A stretch of 64,000 nucleotides of DNA from Oceanospirillum sanctuarii (GCF_002150805.1 NZ_MTBA01000003.1:558001-622000), one strand, 5' to 3'. Numbered from the stretch's first letter, positions 20,481 to 32,273 are shown. Notes: generated from the sequence alone by a model not told the origin. Program-made: numbers and translations.

Positions 20481-21788
20481 TTACTGTGCAGGCTTTTGCA
20501 GAACGGCGTAAAAGAAACCATCGTGTCCCTGAGGCTGAGGCAACAGCTGTTGGCCAAAGCCGGTATCAATACCAAAAGGCGCAGCCTGAGGTCCGATCAG
20601 ACGGGCATCGGAAGCTGCTAAAAACTGTCGGATATTCCCCGAATTTTCCATGGATAAAACCGAGCAGGTAGCATAAACCATGATTCCCCCCGGTTTAAGT
20701 GTTTTCCAGAGCAGCTGCAGCATAGATTGCTGTAGCTCAGCTAAGGCCGGAATATCGGCTTTACGACGCAGCCATTTGATGTCCGGATGGCGACGGATCA
20801 CGCCGGTGGCGGAGCAGGGGGCGTCCAACAGGATGCGGTCAAATTGCTCGCCATCCCACCAGTTATCCAATGCGGTAACATCGGAACAGTGCAGCTCAGC
20901 ACTCAGTCCCAGACGTTCAAAGTTTTCCTCAACCCGCTGCAGGCGATGGGCTTCGCTGTCGACTGCGACTACAGAAGCCGTTGGCTCCCGTTCCAGAATA
21001 TGTGCTGTTTTACCACCTGGGGCACAACAGGCATCCAGCACCCGTTGGCCGGGTTGCAGTTGCAGCAGTTGGGCGGATAGTTGAGCGGCTTCATCCTGCA
21101 CGCTGATGGCACCATCGGCAAAGCCCGGCAGTGAGGTTACATCCAGTGCTTTCTCCAGCTGAATACCATCAGGGGAGTAGTCACAGGCGCGGGCTTCAAT
21201 GCCTGCGGCATTAAGCTGAGCAAGATAGTCATCCCGATTGCTCTGACTGTGATTCACCCTAAGGGTCATCGGTGGATGCAAGTTGTTAGCAGCTGCAATC
21301 TCCGGCCATTGTTCTGGCCAGTCTTCTTTCAGGTGATTCAGCAACCAGTTCGGATGAGCCAGGCGGGCAGCATCGGAGCGTTCCAGCTCGGCCAGCAGTT
21401 GCTCACCTTCCCGTTGGAAGCGGCGCAGGCAGCCATTGAGCACGCCTTTTGCCCACTGCTTTTTGATATCCACAGCACCCTGAACGGTTTCGTTGATGGC
21501 TGCGTGAGCAGGAATCCGCATATAGTGCAGTTGATAAAGACCAACCAGCAGTAGCAGATCGATATCCCTGTCTTTGGCTTTAAAGGGCTTTTCCAGCAGC
21601 TGATTGCGTACGCCCTCCAGCTGAGTCAGCCAGCGCAGGGTGCCGAAACAGAGTTCCTGTAGCAGCCCGCGATCCTGATCCGGTACTTTATCCAGCTGCT
21701 TTGGCAAGCTGGTAGAGAGAGAATCCTGCTGGGAAACCACAGGTAACAACGCCTGCACTGCGGCAACACGAACATTGGGACGAGCCAT
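20481..21788 (-). CDS. rsmB: 16S rRNA (cytosine-967-C5)-methyltransferase
   Basis: RsmB methylates C967 of 16S rRNA using SAM. The 435-residue protein has a NusB-like RNA-binding domain (about 1-140) followed by a Rossmann methyltransferase domain. That domain has [15 protein letters not shown] for SAM binding, [16 protein letters not shown] and [12 protein letters not shown]. The latter two hold the two conserved cysteines of the m5C methyltransferase mechanism. Start ATG 21788. It is 94 bases downstream of fmt in a translation-related operon. Confidence 0.96.
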   Translation of the reverse strand: MARPNVRVAAVQALLPVVSQQDSLSTSLPKQLDKVPDQDRGLLQELCFGTLRWLTQLEGVRNQLLEKPFKAKDRDIDLLLLVGLYQLHYMRIPAHAAINETVQGAVDIKKQWAKGVLNGCLRRFQREGEQLLAELERSDAARLAHPNWLLNHLKEDWPEQWPEIAAANNLHPPMTLRVNHSQSNRDDYLAQLNAAGIEARACDYSPDGIQLEKALDVTSLPGFADGAISVQDEAAQLSAQLLQLQPGQRVLDACCAPGGKTAHILEREPTASVVAVDSEAHRLQRVEENFERLGLSAELHCSDVTALDNWWDGEQFDRILLDAPCSATGVIRRHPDIKWLRRKADIPALAELQQSMLQLLWKTLKPGGIMVYATCSVLSMENSGNIRQFLAASDARLIGPQAAPFGIDTGFGQQLLPQPQGHDGFFYAVLQKPAQ

Positions 21789-21882
21789 AAAAAGATACCG
21801 TCGTAATCTGCTAAAAAGCCCCTGCTTATGCAGAGGCTGACTATTATTTGGCCATTAAAGCCGAGTTCGGGAAACGAAACGA

Positions 21883-22839
21883 TCAGGAACCGAGACAGGT
21901 CTCACCGGCAACAAACAGGTTCTTACCTGAGTTTAAGATATCCACAACCGAAAGCGCTTTTTTACCCGGCAGCTGCATATTTTTTATGCACAGAGTACCT
22001 TCACCGCAGGCGATGCGCAGGCCGGTTTTATCCGCACTGATCACGGTTCCCGGAGTCAGATCGCTGTTTTCGGTTTCAGGGGTTGCCTGCCAGATACGAA
22101 CAGTTTCGCCATTCAGGGTTGTCCAGGATACAGGCCAGGGATTAAAGGCACGGATGCAGCGATCAATAAAGGCCGCATCTTTTGCCCAGTCGATTTCAGC
22201 TTCTGCTTTACTCAGTTTTTCTGCGTAATTCGCCAAAGCATCATCCTGTACTTCCGGTGTCAGGGTGCCTTCCGCCAAAGCATCAACAGCTTCTTTCAGA
22301 GCATCACCGCCCTGATCGGCCAGTTTATCGTGCAGGGTCTGAGCGGTTTCATCGGCGGCGATATCAAGACGGGTTTTCAGCAGCATAGGCCCGGTATCCA
22401 GACCCGCTTCCATCTGCATAATGGTAACGCCGGTTTCCGCATCACCCTGCCAGATAGCACGTTGAATCGGTGCTGCACCACGCCAGCGCGGCAACAAAGA
22501 GCCATGTACGTTGATACAACCCAGACGTGGGGTATCCAGTACCACCTGAGGCAGAATCAGACCATAGGCTACAACCACCATCAGATCAGCATTGTGGCTG
22601 GCCAGAATCTGCTGAGCCTCTTCATCCCGCAGAGAAACCGGCTGATAAACCGGAATATCATGTTCCAGAGCCAGCGCTTTAACCGGAGTTGGTGCCAGTT
22701 TACGGCCACGACCGGCAGGACGGTCCGGTTGACTGTAAACCGCCACAACCTCGTGACGGGTTTCCAGCAGTGCAGCCAGAGAGCGCACGGCAAACTCAGG
22801 GGTTCCGGCGAAGATAATGCGCAGGGAATCGGATGACAT
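21883..22839 (-). CDS. fmt: Methionyl-tRNA formyltransferase
   Basis: Fmt formylates initiator Met-tRNA with 10-formyl-tetrahydrofolate. The 318-residue protein has the family signatures [14 protein letters not shown] near the N-terminus and [20 protein letters not shown] near 106-125, which supplies the catalytic N/H pair. The tRNA-binding C-terminal barrel follows. It pairs with def, 128 bases upstream, which later removes the formyl group. Confidence 0.97.
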   Translation of the reverse strand: MSSDSLRIIFAGTPEFAVRSLAALLETRHEVVAVYSQPDRPAGRGRKLAPTPVKALALEHDIPVYQPVSLRDEEAQQILASHNADLMVVVAYGLILPQVVLDTPRLGCINVHGSLLPRWRGAAPIQRAIWQGDAETGVTIMQMEAGLDTGPMLLKTRLDIAADETAQTLHDKLADQGGDALKEAVDALAEGTLTPEVQDDALANYAEKLSKAEAEIDWAKDAAFIDRCIRAFNPWPVSWTTLNGETVRIWQATPETENSDLTPGTVISADKTGLRIACGEGTLCIKNMQLPGKKALSVVDILNSGKNLFVAGETCLGS

Positions 22840-22928
22840 CAGTGGATCTCCACGAAAAGGCTCTAACAGTAAAACAGCTTATTTCCGGTAACACTAAACA
22901 TTGAAATCAGTATCACCAGAAACAGAAC

Positions 22929-22950
22929 AGGCCAGCAGTCGCTGGCCTGA
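22929..22950 (-). terminator. Perfect hairpin downstream of def
   Basis: CAGGCCAGC pairs exactly with GCTGGCCTG around four bases. The T tract on the minus strand is poor (TTCTGTTT), so this may be a weak terminator between def and fmt. Confidence 0.5.
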
Positions 22951-22967
22951 CATATCAAAAACCGCTG

Positions 22968-23477
22968 TTAACGGCTCTGATCTTTATGACGCTTGTCCAT
23001 CAGTTTACGCACGCGGTTGCGCTTCATGCTGGACAGGTAATCAACAAATACCTTGCCCTGCAGGTGGTCGCACTCGTGCTGAATGCAGTGGGCCAGCAGA
23101 CCGTCGGCTTCCAGCTCATAAGCTTCGCCGTTGCGATCCAGAGCTTTCAGGCGAACACGCAGAGAGCGTTCAACATCGGCGTAGTATTCAGGAACCGACA
23201 GGCAGCCTTCCTGCATCATCTCGGTCTCGTCATCCAGCGGCGTGTATTCCGGATTGATCAACACATAAGGCTGATCACGGTTCTCGGAAACATCGATCAC
23301 AATGATCTGCTGATGAATGTTGACCTGAGTTGCTGCCAGACCAATTCCGTTGGCATCCAGCATGGTTTCAAACATATCGTCGACGATCTTGCGGATATTA
23401 TCGTCAACTTCTGCCACAGGTTTTGCGACTGTGCGCAGACGGGTATCTGGGTACTCTAGAATTTCAAGAACTGCCAT
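22968..23477 (-). CDS. def: Peptide deformylase
   Basis: Def is a metalloenzyme that removes N-formyl from nascent proteins. From the ATG at 23477 it is 169 residues, starting [20 protein letters not shown]. The three motifs are [20 protein letters not shown] (metal-binding cysteine) and [12 protein letters not shown] (HExxH). The start at 23510 would add eleven residues not seen in the family, and an AAAGG site supports 23477. It is divergent from the LysM gene across a 298-base gap that probably holds both promoters. Confidence 0.96.
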   Translation of the reverse strand: MAVLEILEYPDTRLRTVAKPVAEVDDNIRKIVDDMFETMLDANGIGLAATQVNIHQQIIVIDVSENRDQPYVLINPEYTPLDDETEMMQEGCLSVPEYYADVERSLRVRLKALDRNGEAYELEADGLLAHCIQHECDHLQGKVFVDYLSSMKRNRVRKLMDKRHKDQSR

Positions 23478-23775
23478 GGCGCGTGCCTTTATCAATACTG
23501 TCTGGGACAAAATGAGGATGTTTGTTAAAGCCTGCGTCTGATGCAGCTCTGAGCCTCAGTTTGTCCGGATAATTTTGTTCTGAAAGCGGGGCAAATAGCT
23601 GCTTCCGGAAAATTTGACTGGTATTGTAGGGGGGAGGTTCCCTAGGGGCAATCTCTTGAGTGGAATAAGCCGACTCTGAAAGCCATGATTTACCCATGGT
23701 CACTCATTCCGCATCAGGATTTTAATCCGCATTCTGGCTCACCAGAGTGCGAAGGCTTGGCAAAAGGAAAGCAGC

Positions 23776-24963
23776 ATGAACCAGCCGAAAAACTCGTCTT
23801 TACCTCTTTCTTCAGTTCGAAAGGCATCACAGCCTTTGCTGAAAAGCCTGCTGGTTTCCGGTTTCTCTGTTGCATTAATGGCCGGTATGGCAGGCCAGAG
23901 TTTAGCCCAGTCGGTGCAGGACGCGGGATCTGCCATTACCAGTGGCTATCAGCAGTCAGGCCAAAACAATCCACTGTCGTTTGGGCAAAGTAGTATCCGT
24001 ACCGATGCTCCTCAGCATTACGAAGTGAAGCCCGGCGATACTCTGTGGGATATCTCGGCGCTCTTTCTGAAAGATCCCTGGATGTGGCCGCAGCTGTGGC
24101 GGGAAAACCCACAGGTAGAAAATCCGGATTTGATCTACCCCGGTGATCGGCTGGCTCTGATTTTTGATCAAAAGGGGCAGCCTCGTCTGGAGCGGATGGA
24201 ACCCGGCGTAGTGAAACTCTCTCCGGGTATTCGTATTACCCGCTATCGTCAGGCGGTTCCGGCGATTCCTTTAAAAACCATCGAGCCCTTTATTGAACGT
24301 CATCAGGTGTTTTCCGAGCAGGAGGTGCGGAGCAGTGCCTATGTGCTCGGTGCGGAAGATGGCCGTATCGTGACCGGTGTTGGTGATCTGGTTTATGTGC
24401 GTAATGCGGAAGAAGCGCAGGATGGCACCCGCTTTCTGGTCTATCGCCAGCAGCGTCCTTATCTGGCAACCGACCTTTCCGGTGAAGAACAGCTGCTGGG
24501 TATTGAGCTGAAATATGTCGCGACTCTGCAGCAGGAATCCTCCGGCAGCGATGTGGCGGTCATGCGTGTGGTTCAGGCACGCGAAGAGATCCGGGATAAT
24601 GATCTGGTAACGCTGAAGGATCGTGGTGAGACTCCGGCTACTTTCTTCCCAAGCGCTCCTTCCCGTCGGGTGCAGGGTGAAATTATCTCTGTGCTGTCCG
24701 GTGTGCGTTATGCCGGAGCCAATGCCGTGGTTGCCATCAATCTGGGTAAATCGAACCGTCTGGTGCCGGGCAATGTCCTCAACATCCAACAGAAGCGTCC
24801 TCCGGTAAAAGACAGCCGTACCGATGAGCTAATCGAACTGCCGCCGGAAGAGACCGGTAAGCTGATGGTTTTCCGCACCTTTAAGCAGGTGAGTTATGCC
24901 CTGGTGATGGAAGCGAAAAAACCGATCGGTGTTGGTGATCAGCTGATAACTCCCGATTTCTGA
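23776..24963 (+). CDS. Exported LysM-domain protein
   Basis: The 395-residue protein has an N-terminal signal segment (LLVSGFSVALMAGMAG, cut probably near A44). It has one LysM peptidoglycan-binding domain at about 82-130 (YEVKPGDTLWDISALFLKDP, then ENPDLIYPGDRLAL). The remaining 260 residues are a conserved beta-rich region of unknown role. LysM proteins at this place next to dprA are common in Pseudomonas relatives. A role in cell-wall binding follows from the domain, but the enzyme activity, if any, is unknown. It is divergent from def. Confidence 0.88.
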   Translation: MNQPKNSSLPLSSVRKASQPLLKSLLVSGFSVALMAGMAGQSLAQSVQDAGSAITSGYQQSGQNNPLSFGQSSIRTDAPQHYEVKPGDTLWDISALFLKDPWMWPQLWRENPQVENPDLIYPGDRLALIFDQKGQPRLERMEPGVVKLSPGIRITRYRQAVPAIPLKTIEPFIERHQVFSEQEVRSSAYVLGAEDGRIVTGVGDLVYVRNAEEAQDGTRFLVYRQQRPYLATDLSGEEQLLGIELKYVATLQQESSGSDVAVMRVVQAREEIRDNDLVTLKDRGETPATFFPSAPSRRVQGEIISVLSGVRYAGANAVVAINLGKSNRLVPGNVLNIQQKRPPVKDSRTDELIELPPEETGKLMVFRTFKQVSYALVMEAKKPIGVGDQLITPDF

Positions 24964-25052
24964 TAACCCTGGCTTCTGATGTTGGACGTCTGATAGGACG
25001 AAACTCAAAATAATACAGTTACTGCTAAGGATTGGCAGAAAGGAGCGACAGG

Positions 25053-26378
25053 ATGTCCGCTGAAACCCCCGCTACCGATTTATCTGATGTTCCAAACACT
25101 TCAAGCTCTCGTAACTCTTCAAATTCGACTGATCAACTTTTAACCAGCCTGCGCTTTCTGGCACTGTCATCCATTAAAGGTCTTGGGCCGGTGGGTGTGC
25201 AGGAGTTACTGGCTTTTGCAGATCAGGAAGGCGTTGTTCCCAAGGAAGAGGCTTTCTGGTCGCTGGTGCTGAATGCTCTTAACGGGCAGAAGCGGTTATC
25301 CCCGCAGGAGCTGCAGAGTTTTGAACGCCGGATTTCCGATCCTTTCAATGACAGCCTAAGCAGCCAATGGCCGGAACGGGATACTGTGCTTGAATGGCTG
25401 CAGGCAAATCCCAGCCGACAGCTCTTAGCCCTGGGGCAGGAAAACTATCCCTATCTGCTAGCGGAAATCTCAGATCCGCCGCTACTGCTCTATCTGCAGG
25501 GTGATGCGGAACTTCTGCACAGACCTCAGTTAGCCATTGTTGGCGCGCGCCGACCGACGGCGATGGGGTTATCTGATGCCCGTGCGTTTGCAGGAGCACT
25601 GACAGAGCTGGGTTGGACGATTACCAGTGGGTTAGCTGAAGGCATCGATGCAGCCGCTCATCAGGGCGCGTTGCAGGCCAAGGGTAAAACTCTGGCGGTA
25701 TTAGGCACAGGGCTTGATCGTTGTTATCCCGCTCACCATAAGAGTCTGCAGCAAGCTGTTGCCGCTGCTGGCTTGCTGGTCAGTGAATATCCCTTAGGCA
25801 CGCCGCCGCGTGGTCCTAACTTTCCCCGTCGTAACCGCATTGTCAGTGGTTTAAGCGTTGGGCTTCTGGTGGTTGAAGCTGCTTTGAAAAGCGGTTCTCT
25901 GATCAGCGCCCGACTTGCCAGCGAACAGGGGCGGGAGGTGTTTGCCATACCGGGTTCTATTCATCAGGCGCAGAGTAAGGGTTGCCACCAGCTGATTAAG
26001 CAGGGGGCGAAACTGACCGAAACCGTGATGGATATGCATGAGGAGCTGAGTCACTGGTTGCAGAATGCCGCCCCTATGCCTGTTTATCCTGCTGATTCTG
26101 AACAGACCAGTTATGCCGTTGTTGGTCCACAAACATCTCTTTTCAGTAAACAAAGTGCGTCAGGCAGCAACCGTAAGCAACTCGCGGATCGCAGTCCCGA
26201 GGAATTTACCTCACCGGAAGCCTATCAAATCTGGCAGGCGGTCAAAGCAGGTGCAGGTAATCTGGATGAACTGGTGCTGCGTTGTCAGCTGGAGGCATCC
26301 CTGATCAGTCAGCATTGCCTGATGCTGGAGATGCAGGGCTTACTGAAACAGCAAGCAGGGCGTTGGCAGGTTAGTTGA
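25053..26378 (+). CDS. dprA: DNA-processing protein DprA (Smf)
   Basis: DprA binds incoming single-stranded DNA during natural transformation and loads RecA. From the ATG at 25053, placed after AAAGGAG, it has 441 residues. The in-frame TTG at 25032 lies upstream of that site and is unlikely. The Rossmann core has IVGARRPTAMG, SGLAEGIDAAAHQGAL, GTGLDRCYPAHH and GPNFPRRNRIVSGLS. A winged-helix C-terminus (about 375-440) is present. With comM at 52009 it hints that competence genes are kept. Confidence 0.95.
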   Translation: MSAETPATDLSDVPNTSSSRNSSNSTDQLLTSLRFLALSSIKGLGPVGVQELLAFADQEGVVPKEEAFWSLVLNALNGQKRLSPQELQSFERRISDPFNDSLSSQWPERDTVLEWLQANPSRQLLALGQENYPYLLAEISDPPLLLYLQGDAELLHRPQLAIVGARRPTAMGLSDARAFAGALTELGWTITSGLAEGIDAAAHQGALQAKGKTLAVLGTGLDRCYPAHHKSLQQAVAAAGLLVSEYPLGTPPRGPNFPRRNRIVSGLSVGLLVVEAALKSGSLISARLASEQGREVFAIPGSIHQAQSKGCHQLIKQGAKLTETVMDMHEELSHWLQNAAPMPVYPADSEQTSYAVVGPQTSLFSKQSASGSNRKQLADRSPEEFTSPEAYQIWQAVKAGAGNLDELVLRCQLEASLISQHCLMLEMQGLLKQQAGRWQVS

Positions 26379-26660
26379 GTAATCCGCTGGCCATTCCATT
26401 TTCTGAGCCGTCTTCCAGGAAAGCGTCGATATGCGGAACTTATCTTTTCCCGCCGTATCTATCAGCTCTGCATCTGGCATGTCATCAGTCTTTTGCTTGC
26501 ATAAAGCGCCAGCCTTGGCTAATTTTCCGCCTGCCTGAAGGGAGTGAGGCCGTTGGAAGCAGCCCAGGTCGACAAAACAAAAGAGAAGAAAGAAGATCGC
26601 AAGCCAAGCGTCAGAAGTTTCTAGTTTCCGGTTATCAAAGAAGAAAGAACAGGTACTCCC

Positions 26661-27248
26661 GTGACAAAACAAGCGTCTCTAAATAATTCACTGATTCAGC
26701 AAGCGGCAGACACCCTGAAACAGGGTGGTGTAATCGCCTATCCGACAGAAGCGGTTTGGGGGTTGGGCTGTGATCCCTTAAATACCGAGGCGATGGAAAA
26801 ACTGCTGGCGCTGAAATCCCGTGATCCCGGTAAAGGCGTGATTCTGATTGCGGCCAGCTTTGAGCAGGTGCTGCCCTATATGGAACCTTCCTTTATGGAA
26901 GAGCTTTCCCATGAGAAAAAGTTACAACTCACTCACACCTGGCCCGGCCCCAATACGTGGTTAGTGCCTCCTTCGGATAAAGTTCCGACACTAATCAAAG
27001 GTCAGCATCCGCTGGTGGCTATGCGGGTTACCGCGCATCCATTGGTACAGGCGCTGTGTGAAGCGTTTGGTGGTCCGATTGTGTCTACCTCAGCCAATCC
27101 GGCGGGGGAAGATCCTGCGTTGAGTGAAAAAGATATCCACACCTACTTTGAAGATCGTCTGGATTTTGTTTTATCCGGCGAACTGGGTGGGCTGGGTCAG
27201 CCAAGTACCATTCGTAATCTGCTGACCGGTGAAACCCTGCGTCCTTAG
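26661..27248 (+). CDS. tsaC: Threonylcarbamoyl-AMP synthase (TsaC/YrdC)
   Basis: TsaC makes threonylcarbamoyl-AMP from threonine, bicarbonate and ATP, the first step of the t6A37 tRNA modification. The 195-residue protein has the YrdC-fold signatures GGVIAYPTEAVWGLGCDPLN and ALKSRDPGKGVILIA. It also has the loop VSTSANPAGEDP and the KSRD motif usual for the short TsaC form. The start is GTG at 26661 with a weak AGG-containing site. It is 282 bases after dprA; that gap shows no gene. Confidence 0.95.
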   Translation: MTKQASLNNSLIQQAADTLKQGGVIAYPTEAVWGLGCDPLNTEAMEKLLALKSRDPGKGVILIAASFEQVLPYMEPSFMEELSHEKKLQLTHTWPGPNTWLVPPSDKVPTLIKGQHPLVAMRVTAHPLVQALCEAFGGPIVSTSANPAGEDPALSEKDIHTYFEDRLDFVLSGELGGLGQPSTIRNLLTGETLRP

Positions 27249-28504
<1,256 letters not shown>

Positions 28505-28664
28505 CTTTGTCACCAGGGTTTCACCTGTGTCGGATTATCCTGAACGCCTTAGTTAAAGAAAGAAATCCGGGCTGTTACCCGCAGCCCGGTTCTAACCCTA
28601 TTCAAATTGTTATCCGAAACGTCTGCCAAAAGGCGTTGCTGAAATATTTTGCAGGAGCCAGAAG

Positions 28665-29408
28665 ATGAGCCAACAGGCCGCCAACGATGCTATGCCTACC
28701 AATAATGATGTTAGCCACAAACTTCAGGTCGCCTACATTATGGATCCGCTCTGTGGCTGGTGTTATGCCGCAGCCCCTATTGTGGAAGCGATGCGGGAAG
28801 AGTTTGGTGATCAGCTGCAGTGGCAGATCTATCTGGGTGGTCTGATTCGCGAATCCCGCGTGCTGGGGCCGCGTTTCCGTGATCATATTTTGGCTGCCAG
28901 CCAGCGTATCGAGCAGATTACCGGTCAGACTATCGGTATGGGCTTTAAGCAACTGATTCAGCAGCCAGACTGTGCACTGGACTCCCGTCCTTCCAGTATC
29001 GCCATCCATGAACTGATTCTGCAGGGTGACCCGGAAAAGACGCTGGATTACATCAAGCGTCTGCAGAACCATCATTTCCGTGAAGGTTTTAGCCTGAATG
29101 AAACCGATCTGCTGATCAGTGCTACTGATGGCTTGCTGGAAGATCAGACCGCTCTGAAAGAGAAACTGAGCAAACGTGCTGGCTGGTCAGAGCTGATGGA
29201 CCCACTGTTTACCCAGGGCCATAACATGATGACCTCCTCAGAAGGTCAGGGTTATCCGACCTTTGCCATTAAGTATCGTGGTCGTTATCAGAAGATCCAG
29301 CATGAAGATTTCTACGGTGATCCTGAAGGTCTGATTCAGGCACTGAAGCCTGTGGTTGCTGAAGTGGTTTCCGGCAAGGTAGCAACACCTCAGGCAACGG
29401 AGGTTTAA
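28665..29408 (+). CDS. DsbA-family thioredoxin-fold protein with CGWC site
   Basis: The 247-residue protein has a thioredoxin-fold start with [19 protein letters not shown] near 25-43, where CGWC is a redox motif. It resembles the FrnE/DsbA-like cytoplasmic family rather than periplasmic DsbA: no signal peptide is seen, and the N-terminus [19 protein letters not shown] is hydrophilic. A cis-proline loop GQGYPTFAI near 201-209 fits the fold. It stops one base before aroE, and its last codons hold the aroE ribosome site (GGAGG). The substrate is unknown. Confidence 0.85.
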   Translation: MSQQAANDAMPTNNDVSHKLQVAYIMDPLCGWCYAAAPIVEAMREEFGDQLQWQIYLGGLIRESRVLGPRFRDHILAASQRIEQITGQTIGMGFKQLIQQPDCALDSRPSSIAIHELILQGDPEKTLDYIKRLQNHHFREGFSLNETDLLISATDGLLEDQTALKEKLSKRAGWSELMDPLFTQGHNMMTSSEGQGYPTFAIKYRGRYQKIQHEDFYGDPEGLIQALKPVVAEVVSGKVATPQATEV

Positions 29409-29409
29409 G

Positions 29410-30249
29410 ATGACCGATCGTTACGCGGTATTCGGTAATCCAATTGCTCACAGTAAATCGCCTCAGATTCATCAGGCTTTTGCCCGTCAGACACAACAGC
29501 TGCTGAGTTACGAAGCCTTGCTGGCACCGGTGGAGGCTTTTGCTCAATCGCTGCGCGCCTTTCTGGCGGATCAGGGGCGGGGCTGCAATATCACAGTGCC
29601 TTTCAAGCAGGATGCTTTTGAAACCGCAGAACAGCTGACCGCCCGCGCTCAGCGCGCTGGTGCTGTGAATACCCTCTGGCAGGCGGAAGATGGCAAGCTT
29701 TGGGGTGATACCACAGACGGTGTCGGTCTGGTGGGAGACCTGACCGATAACCAGCAGGTGAGCATCAAAGGCCAGCGTGTGCTGATTCTGGGTGCCGGAG
29801 GTGCTGTGCGCGGTGTGATCGAACCGATTCTGGAGCAGCAACCGGCTTCTGTGGTTATCGCGAATCGCACCGTTTCCAAAGCGGAACTCCTCGTAGATAT
29901 CTTTAAAGACCTGCTGCCGGAAGGCTGTACTCTTTCCGCCTGTGGCTTTACCGATCTCGACGGTCAGCAGTTTGATCTGGTGATCAATGGCACCGCTGCC
30001 AGTCTGTCCGGGGATCTGCCACCTCTACCAGATAGCCTGCTGGCAAATAACGCCGCCTGTTACGACATGATGTACGGTGCGGAGACGACAGTCTTTAACC
30101 AATGGGCGCTGGAGCATGGTGCGGCCAAGGCGATTGATGGTTTGGGTATGCTGGTGGAGCAGGCCGCAGAGTCGTTCCGCATCTGGCGTGGCGTAAAACC
30201 GGATACCGCAGAGGTGCTGGCGGATCTGAGGGCGCAGCTGCAGAGCTAG
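29410..30249 (+). CDS. aroE: Shikimate dehydrogenase
   Basis: AroE reduces 3-dehydroshikimate with NADPH in aromatic amino-acid synthesis. The 279-residue protein has the substrate site [17 protein letters not shown] and the catalytic lysine region [12 protein letters not shown]. The NADP-binding loop is [10 protein letters not shown] and IANRTVSKA. The TAA of the preceding gene and this ATG are one base apart, so translation is probably coupled. A strong terminator follows at 30280. Confidence 0.97.
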   Translation: MTDRYAVFGNPIAHSKSPQIHQAFARQTQQLLSYEALLAPVEAFAQSLRAFLADQGRGCNITVPFKQDAFETAEQLTARAQRAGAVNTLWQAEDGKLWGDTTDGVGLVGDLTDNQQVSIKGQRVLILGAGGAVRGVIEPILEQQPASVVIANRTVSKAELLVDIFKDLLPEGCTLSACGFTDLDGQQFDLVINGTAASLSGDLPPLPDSLLANNAACYDMMYGAETTVFNQWALEHGAAKAIDGLGMLVEQAAESFRIWRGVKPDTAEVLADLRAQLQS

Positions 30250-30279
30250 TTTGTCCAGCCTTATGGATTGCCAGAACAA

Positions 30280-30310
30280 AAAAAGCCAAAGCAGTTGCTT
30301 TGGCTTTTTT
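30280..30310. terminator. Bidirectional terminator after aroE
   Basis: AAAAGCCAAAGCA pairs with TGCTTTGGCTTTT around GT, with A and T runs. It separates aroE from the convergent small membrane gene at 30338. Confidence 0.92.
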
Positions 30311-30337
30311 GTGTCTGAAGTTGAAGGCCTGCTCGGA

Positions 30338-30616
30338 TCAGCGCTTCTTATACAGCCCGATCAGACACAGGATCAGACCCAGCATCGATAACAGGATACC
30401 GCTGTTCACCAGCAGAGGCTGGCGTTCAGAGAAGGGCACAAAGATGGTACGGCCTTCGATACACTCACCCACGCGGTAATCAAAGCCCATACCCTCGGCG
30501 ATACATTTCTGAACTTCGGTCAGTTCCGCCCAGTAGCCGCTCATCATGGCAACGGAAGGAACAACCATCAGTGCCAGGCCCCAAAGTACCCAGCGGTTTT
30601 TAATCGAATACATCAT
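30338..30616 (-). CDS. Small membrane protein of unknown function
   Basis: The 92-residue protein has two hydrophobic segments, about 9-25 (WVLWGLALMVVPSVAMM) and 69-88 (LVNSGILLSMLGLILCLIGL), and a basic end YKKR. Between them is a roughly 40-residue loop with two cysteines (C38 and C52) and charged residues, likely on the periplasmic side if the end is cytoplasmic. No family is recognised. Start ATG at 30616 or 30613 (two ATGs). It lies 44 bases downstream of the M48 protease gene in the same direction. Confidence 0.65.
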   Translation of the reverse strand: MMYSIKNRWVLWGLALMVVPSVAMMSGYWAELTEVQKCIAEGMGFDYRVGECIEGRTIFVPFSERQPLLVNSGILLSMLGLILCLIGLYKKR

Positions 30617-30660
30617 TGTTCAGAAAATTACCTGTTATCGGTGCGTCGTTAAAATGAGAG

Positions 30661-31485
30661 TTAAATTGAGCAGCTCGGTACACGACCGGCAGCTTTTGCT
30701 TTCTCGTAAAGACCGTTAGCTTTAGGCATCTGCTTCTGCAGATCCGTTATCCGGCGATCATGGGATGGGTGAGTCGAGAGCAGCTCCGGCTGACTCTGAC
30801 CACCACTGGCTTTCGCCATGTTCTGCCACAGGTTAACTGCTTGCTGGGGTTGGAAGCCTGCTTTGGCCATAAGTTCCAGACCCATGACATCCGCTTCGCT
30901 TTCCTGAATGCGCCCGAAGGGCAGCACCACGCCAACCTGAGAACCAATACCCAGCAGGGCGAACAGCTGATCTTTCTCTTCGCTTGGCTCGCCACTGATC
31001 TTATAGGCCAGTGCCAGACCGGTTTGGGTAGCAAAGGCGGTGGAGACTCGCTCGTTACCGTGTTCTGCTAATACGTGCGCCAGCTCATGACCGATAACCG
31101 CAGCCAGCTGGTGCTGGTTGTTGGCAACCTTCAGCAGACCGGTATAAACACCCACTTTACCGCCGGGCAGAGCAAAGGCATTCACCTGTTCGGAGTCGAA
31201 CACCACCACTTCCCAGTTTTTGATGCCGTACTTGGAGGGCACCTGAGCGATTACCTGATTTGCCACGCAATTCACATATTGGCTGGTGGAGGTATTGTTG
31301 GTGGCCGGAGTTTGCTCTTTCATCTGAGCAAAGGACTGCACGCCCATCTGATCGATCTCAGAACTGGGGAAAAGTTTGAGCTGCTGACGACCGGTAGGCG
31401 AACTCGCACATGCGGTCAGAAGTGCTGCACTGACACCCGTAATCAGCGCTTTTTTGAACCAACGGGAAACCTGTTGTGATGGCAT
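30661..31485 (-). CDS. M48-family metalloprotease, lipoprotein (LoiP/YcaL type)
   Basis: From the ATG at 31485, with AAAGGA eight bases upstream, the 274-residue protein has a lipoprotein signal. Its lipobox LLTAC makes C26 the acylated residue. The zinc site HELAH is at 133-137, followed by EHGNE. The downstream ESEADVMGLELM supplies the third zinc ligand, as in M48 peptidases. LoiP-type proteases act in the periplasm, near the outer membrane, in protein quality control. The ORF extends 54 bases further upstream but lacks a ribosome site there. Confidence 0.9.
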   Translation of the reverse strand: MPSQQVSRWFKKALITGVSAALLTACASSPTGRQQLKLFPSSEIDQMGVQSFAQMKEQTPATNNTSTSQYVNCVANQVIAQVPSKYGIKNWEVVVFDSEQVNAFALPGGKVGVYTGLLKVANNQHQLAAVIGHELAHVLAEHGNERVSTAFATQTGLALAYKISGEPSEEKDQLFALLGIGSQVGVVLPFGRIQESEADVMGLELMAKAGFQPQQAVNLWQNMAKASGGQSQPELLSTHPSHDRRITDLQKQMPKANGLYEKAKAAGRVPSCSI

Positions 31486-31642
31486 AGATAATCCTTTCGC
31501 GGTCACCTGTGCCAGTGGTTGGCACAGTGTTGTAATCAAACGAATATAATCAAACGGGGTATTCTGTAGAATTATCGCTGAAATGAATTTTGAGTACAGC
31601 CTCTATTTGGTGCAAACAGAGAGAACTTTAGACCTAAATAAA

Positions 31643-31675
31643 GAACCCTGCCGGAGCAGGGTTCAGAGATTCTTT
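31643..31675 (-). terminator. Hairpin downstream of the gamma carbonic anhydrase
   Basis: GAACCCTGC pairs exactly with GCAGGGTTC around CGGA. On the minus strand it is followed by TTTATTTAGG, so it could end transcription of the gene at 31689. Confidence 0.8.
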
Positions 31676-31688
31676 TTAGCCGTTCCTT

Positions 31689-32273
31689 TTAACAGCCATA
31701 GCCTTCAGCGATATGCTCATCTTTCAGTTTGACGTAGTTACCAGCGGTGTAGGTAAAAAACTTCATCTCTTTCTCGGTCAGCGGGCGTTTTTTCTCCACC
31801 GGGCGGCCGACATAGAGATGACCGGCTTCCAGTACCTTACCCGGTGGCACCAGACTGCCGGCTCCAACAATGACATCATCTTCCACTACCGCACCATCCA
31901 TCACCATAGCGCCCATACCGATCAGCACCCGACTGCCAATGGTGCAGCCGTGCAGCATCGCCTGATGGCCAATGGTGACATCATCGCCAATAATCAGCGG
32001 GAAACCATCCGGGTTAAAGGGACCTGCGTGGGTAATATGCAGTACCGAACCATCCTGTACACTGGTGCGGCTGCCGATACGGATGCGGTGCATATCGCCA
32101 CGGATCACAGTTAACGGCCAGACAGAGCAATCATCGCCCAGTTCAACATCCCCCAGAACCACAGCGGTTGGATCGACAAATACCCGTTCACCCAGCTTAG
32201 GTGTCCACTCTTTAAATGAGCGGATATTGCTGGTAGTTGCAGACGCGGTGTTTGCCGGTTTGGCTGTAGACAT
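31689..32273 (-). CDS. Gamma carbonic anhydrase family protein (YrdA/PaaY type)
   Basis: The 194-residue protein is built of hexapeptide repeats forming a left-handed beta helix, seen as VFVDPTAVVLGDVELGDDCS and later repeats with I/V every sixth residue. Metal-binding histidines lie in VLHITHAG, IGHQAMLHGC. These match the gamma carbonic anhydrase fold, but many members are only weakly active and their substrate is unknown. It ends EGYGC. It is divergent from prlC with a 146-base gap. Confidence 0.88.
   Translation of the reverse strand: MSTAKPANTASATTSNIRSFKEWTPKLGERVFVDPTAVVLGDVELGDDCSVWPLTVIRGDMHRIRIGSRTSVQDGSVLHITHAGPFNPDGFPLIIGDDVTIGHQAMLHGCTIGSRVLIGMGAMVMDGAVVEDDVIVGAGSLVPPGKVLEAGHLYVGRPVEKKRPLTEKEMKFFTYTAGNYVKLKDEHIAEGYGC

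Noticed and set aside
26375-26686. 103-codon open frame (and one on the other strand) between dprA and tsaC
   Set aside because: No ribosome site, no domain, and the frame runs into tsaC in another frame; it is more likely open by chance.
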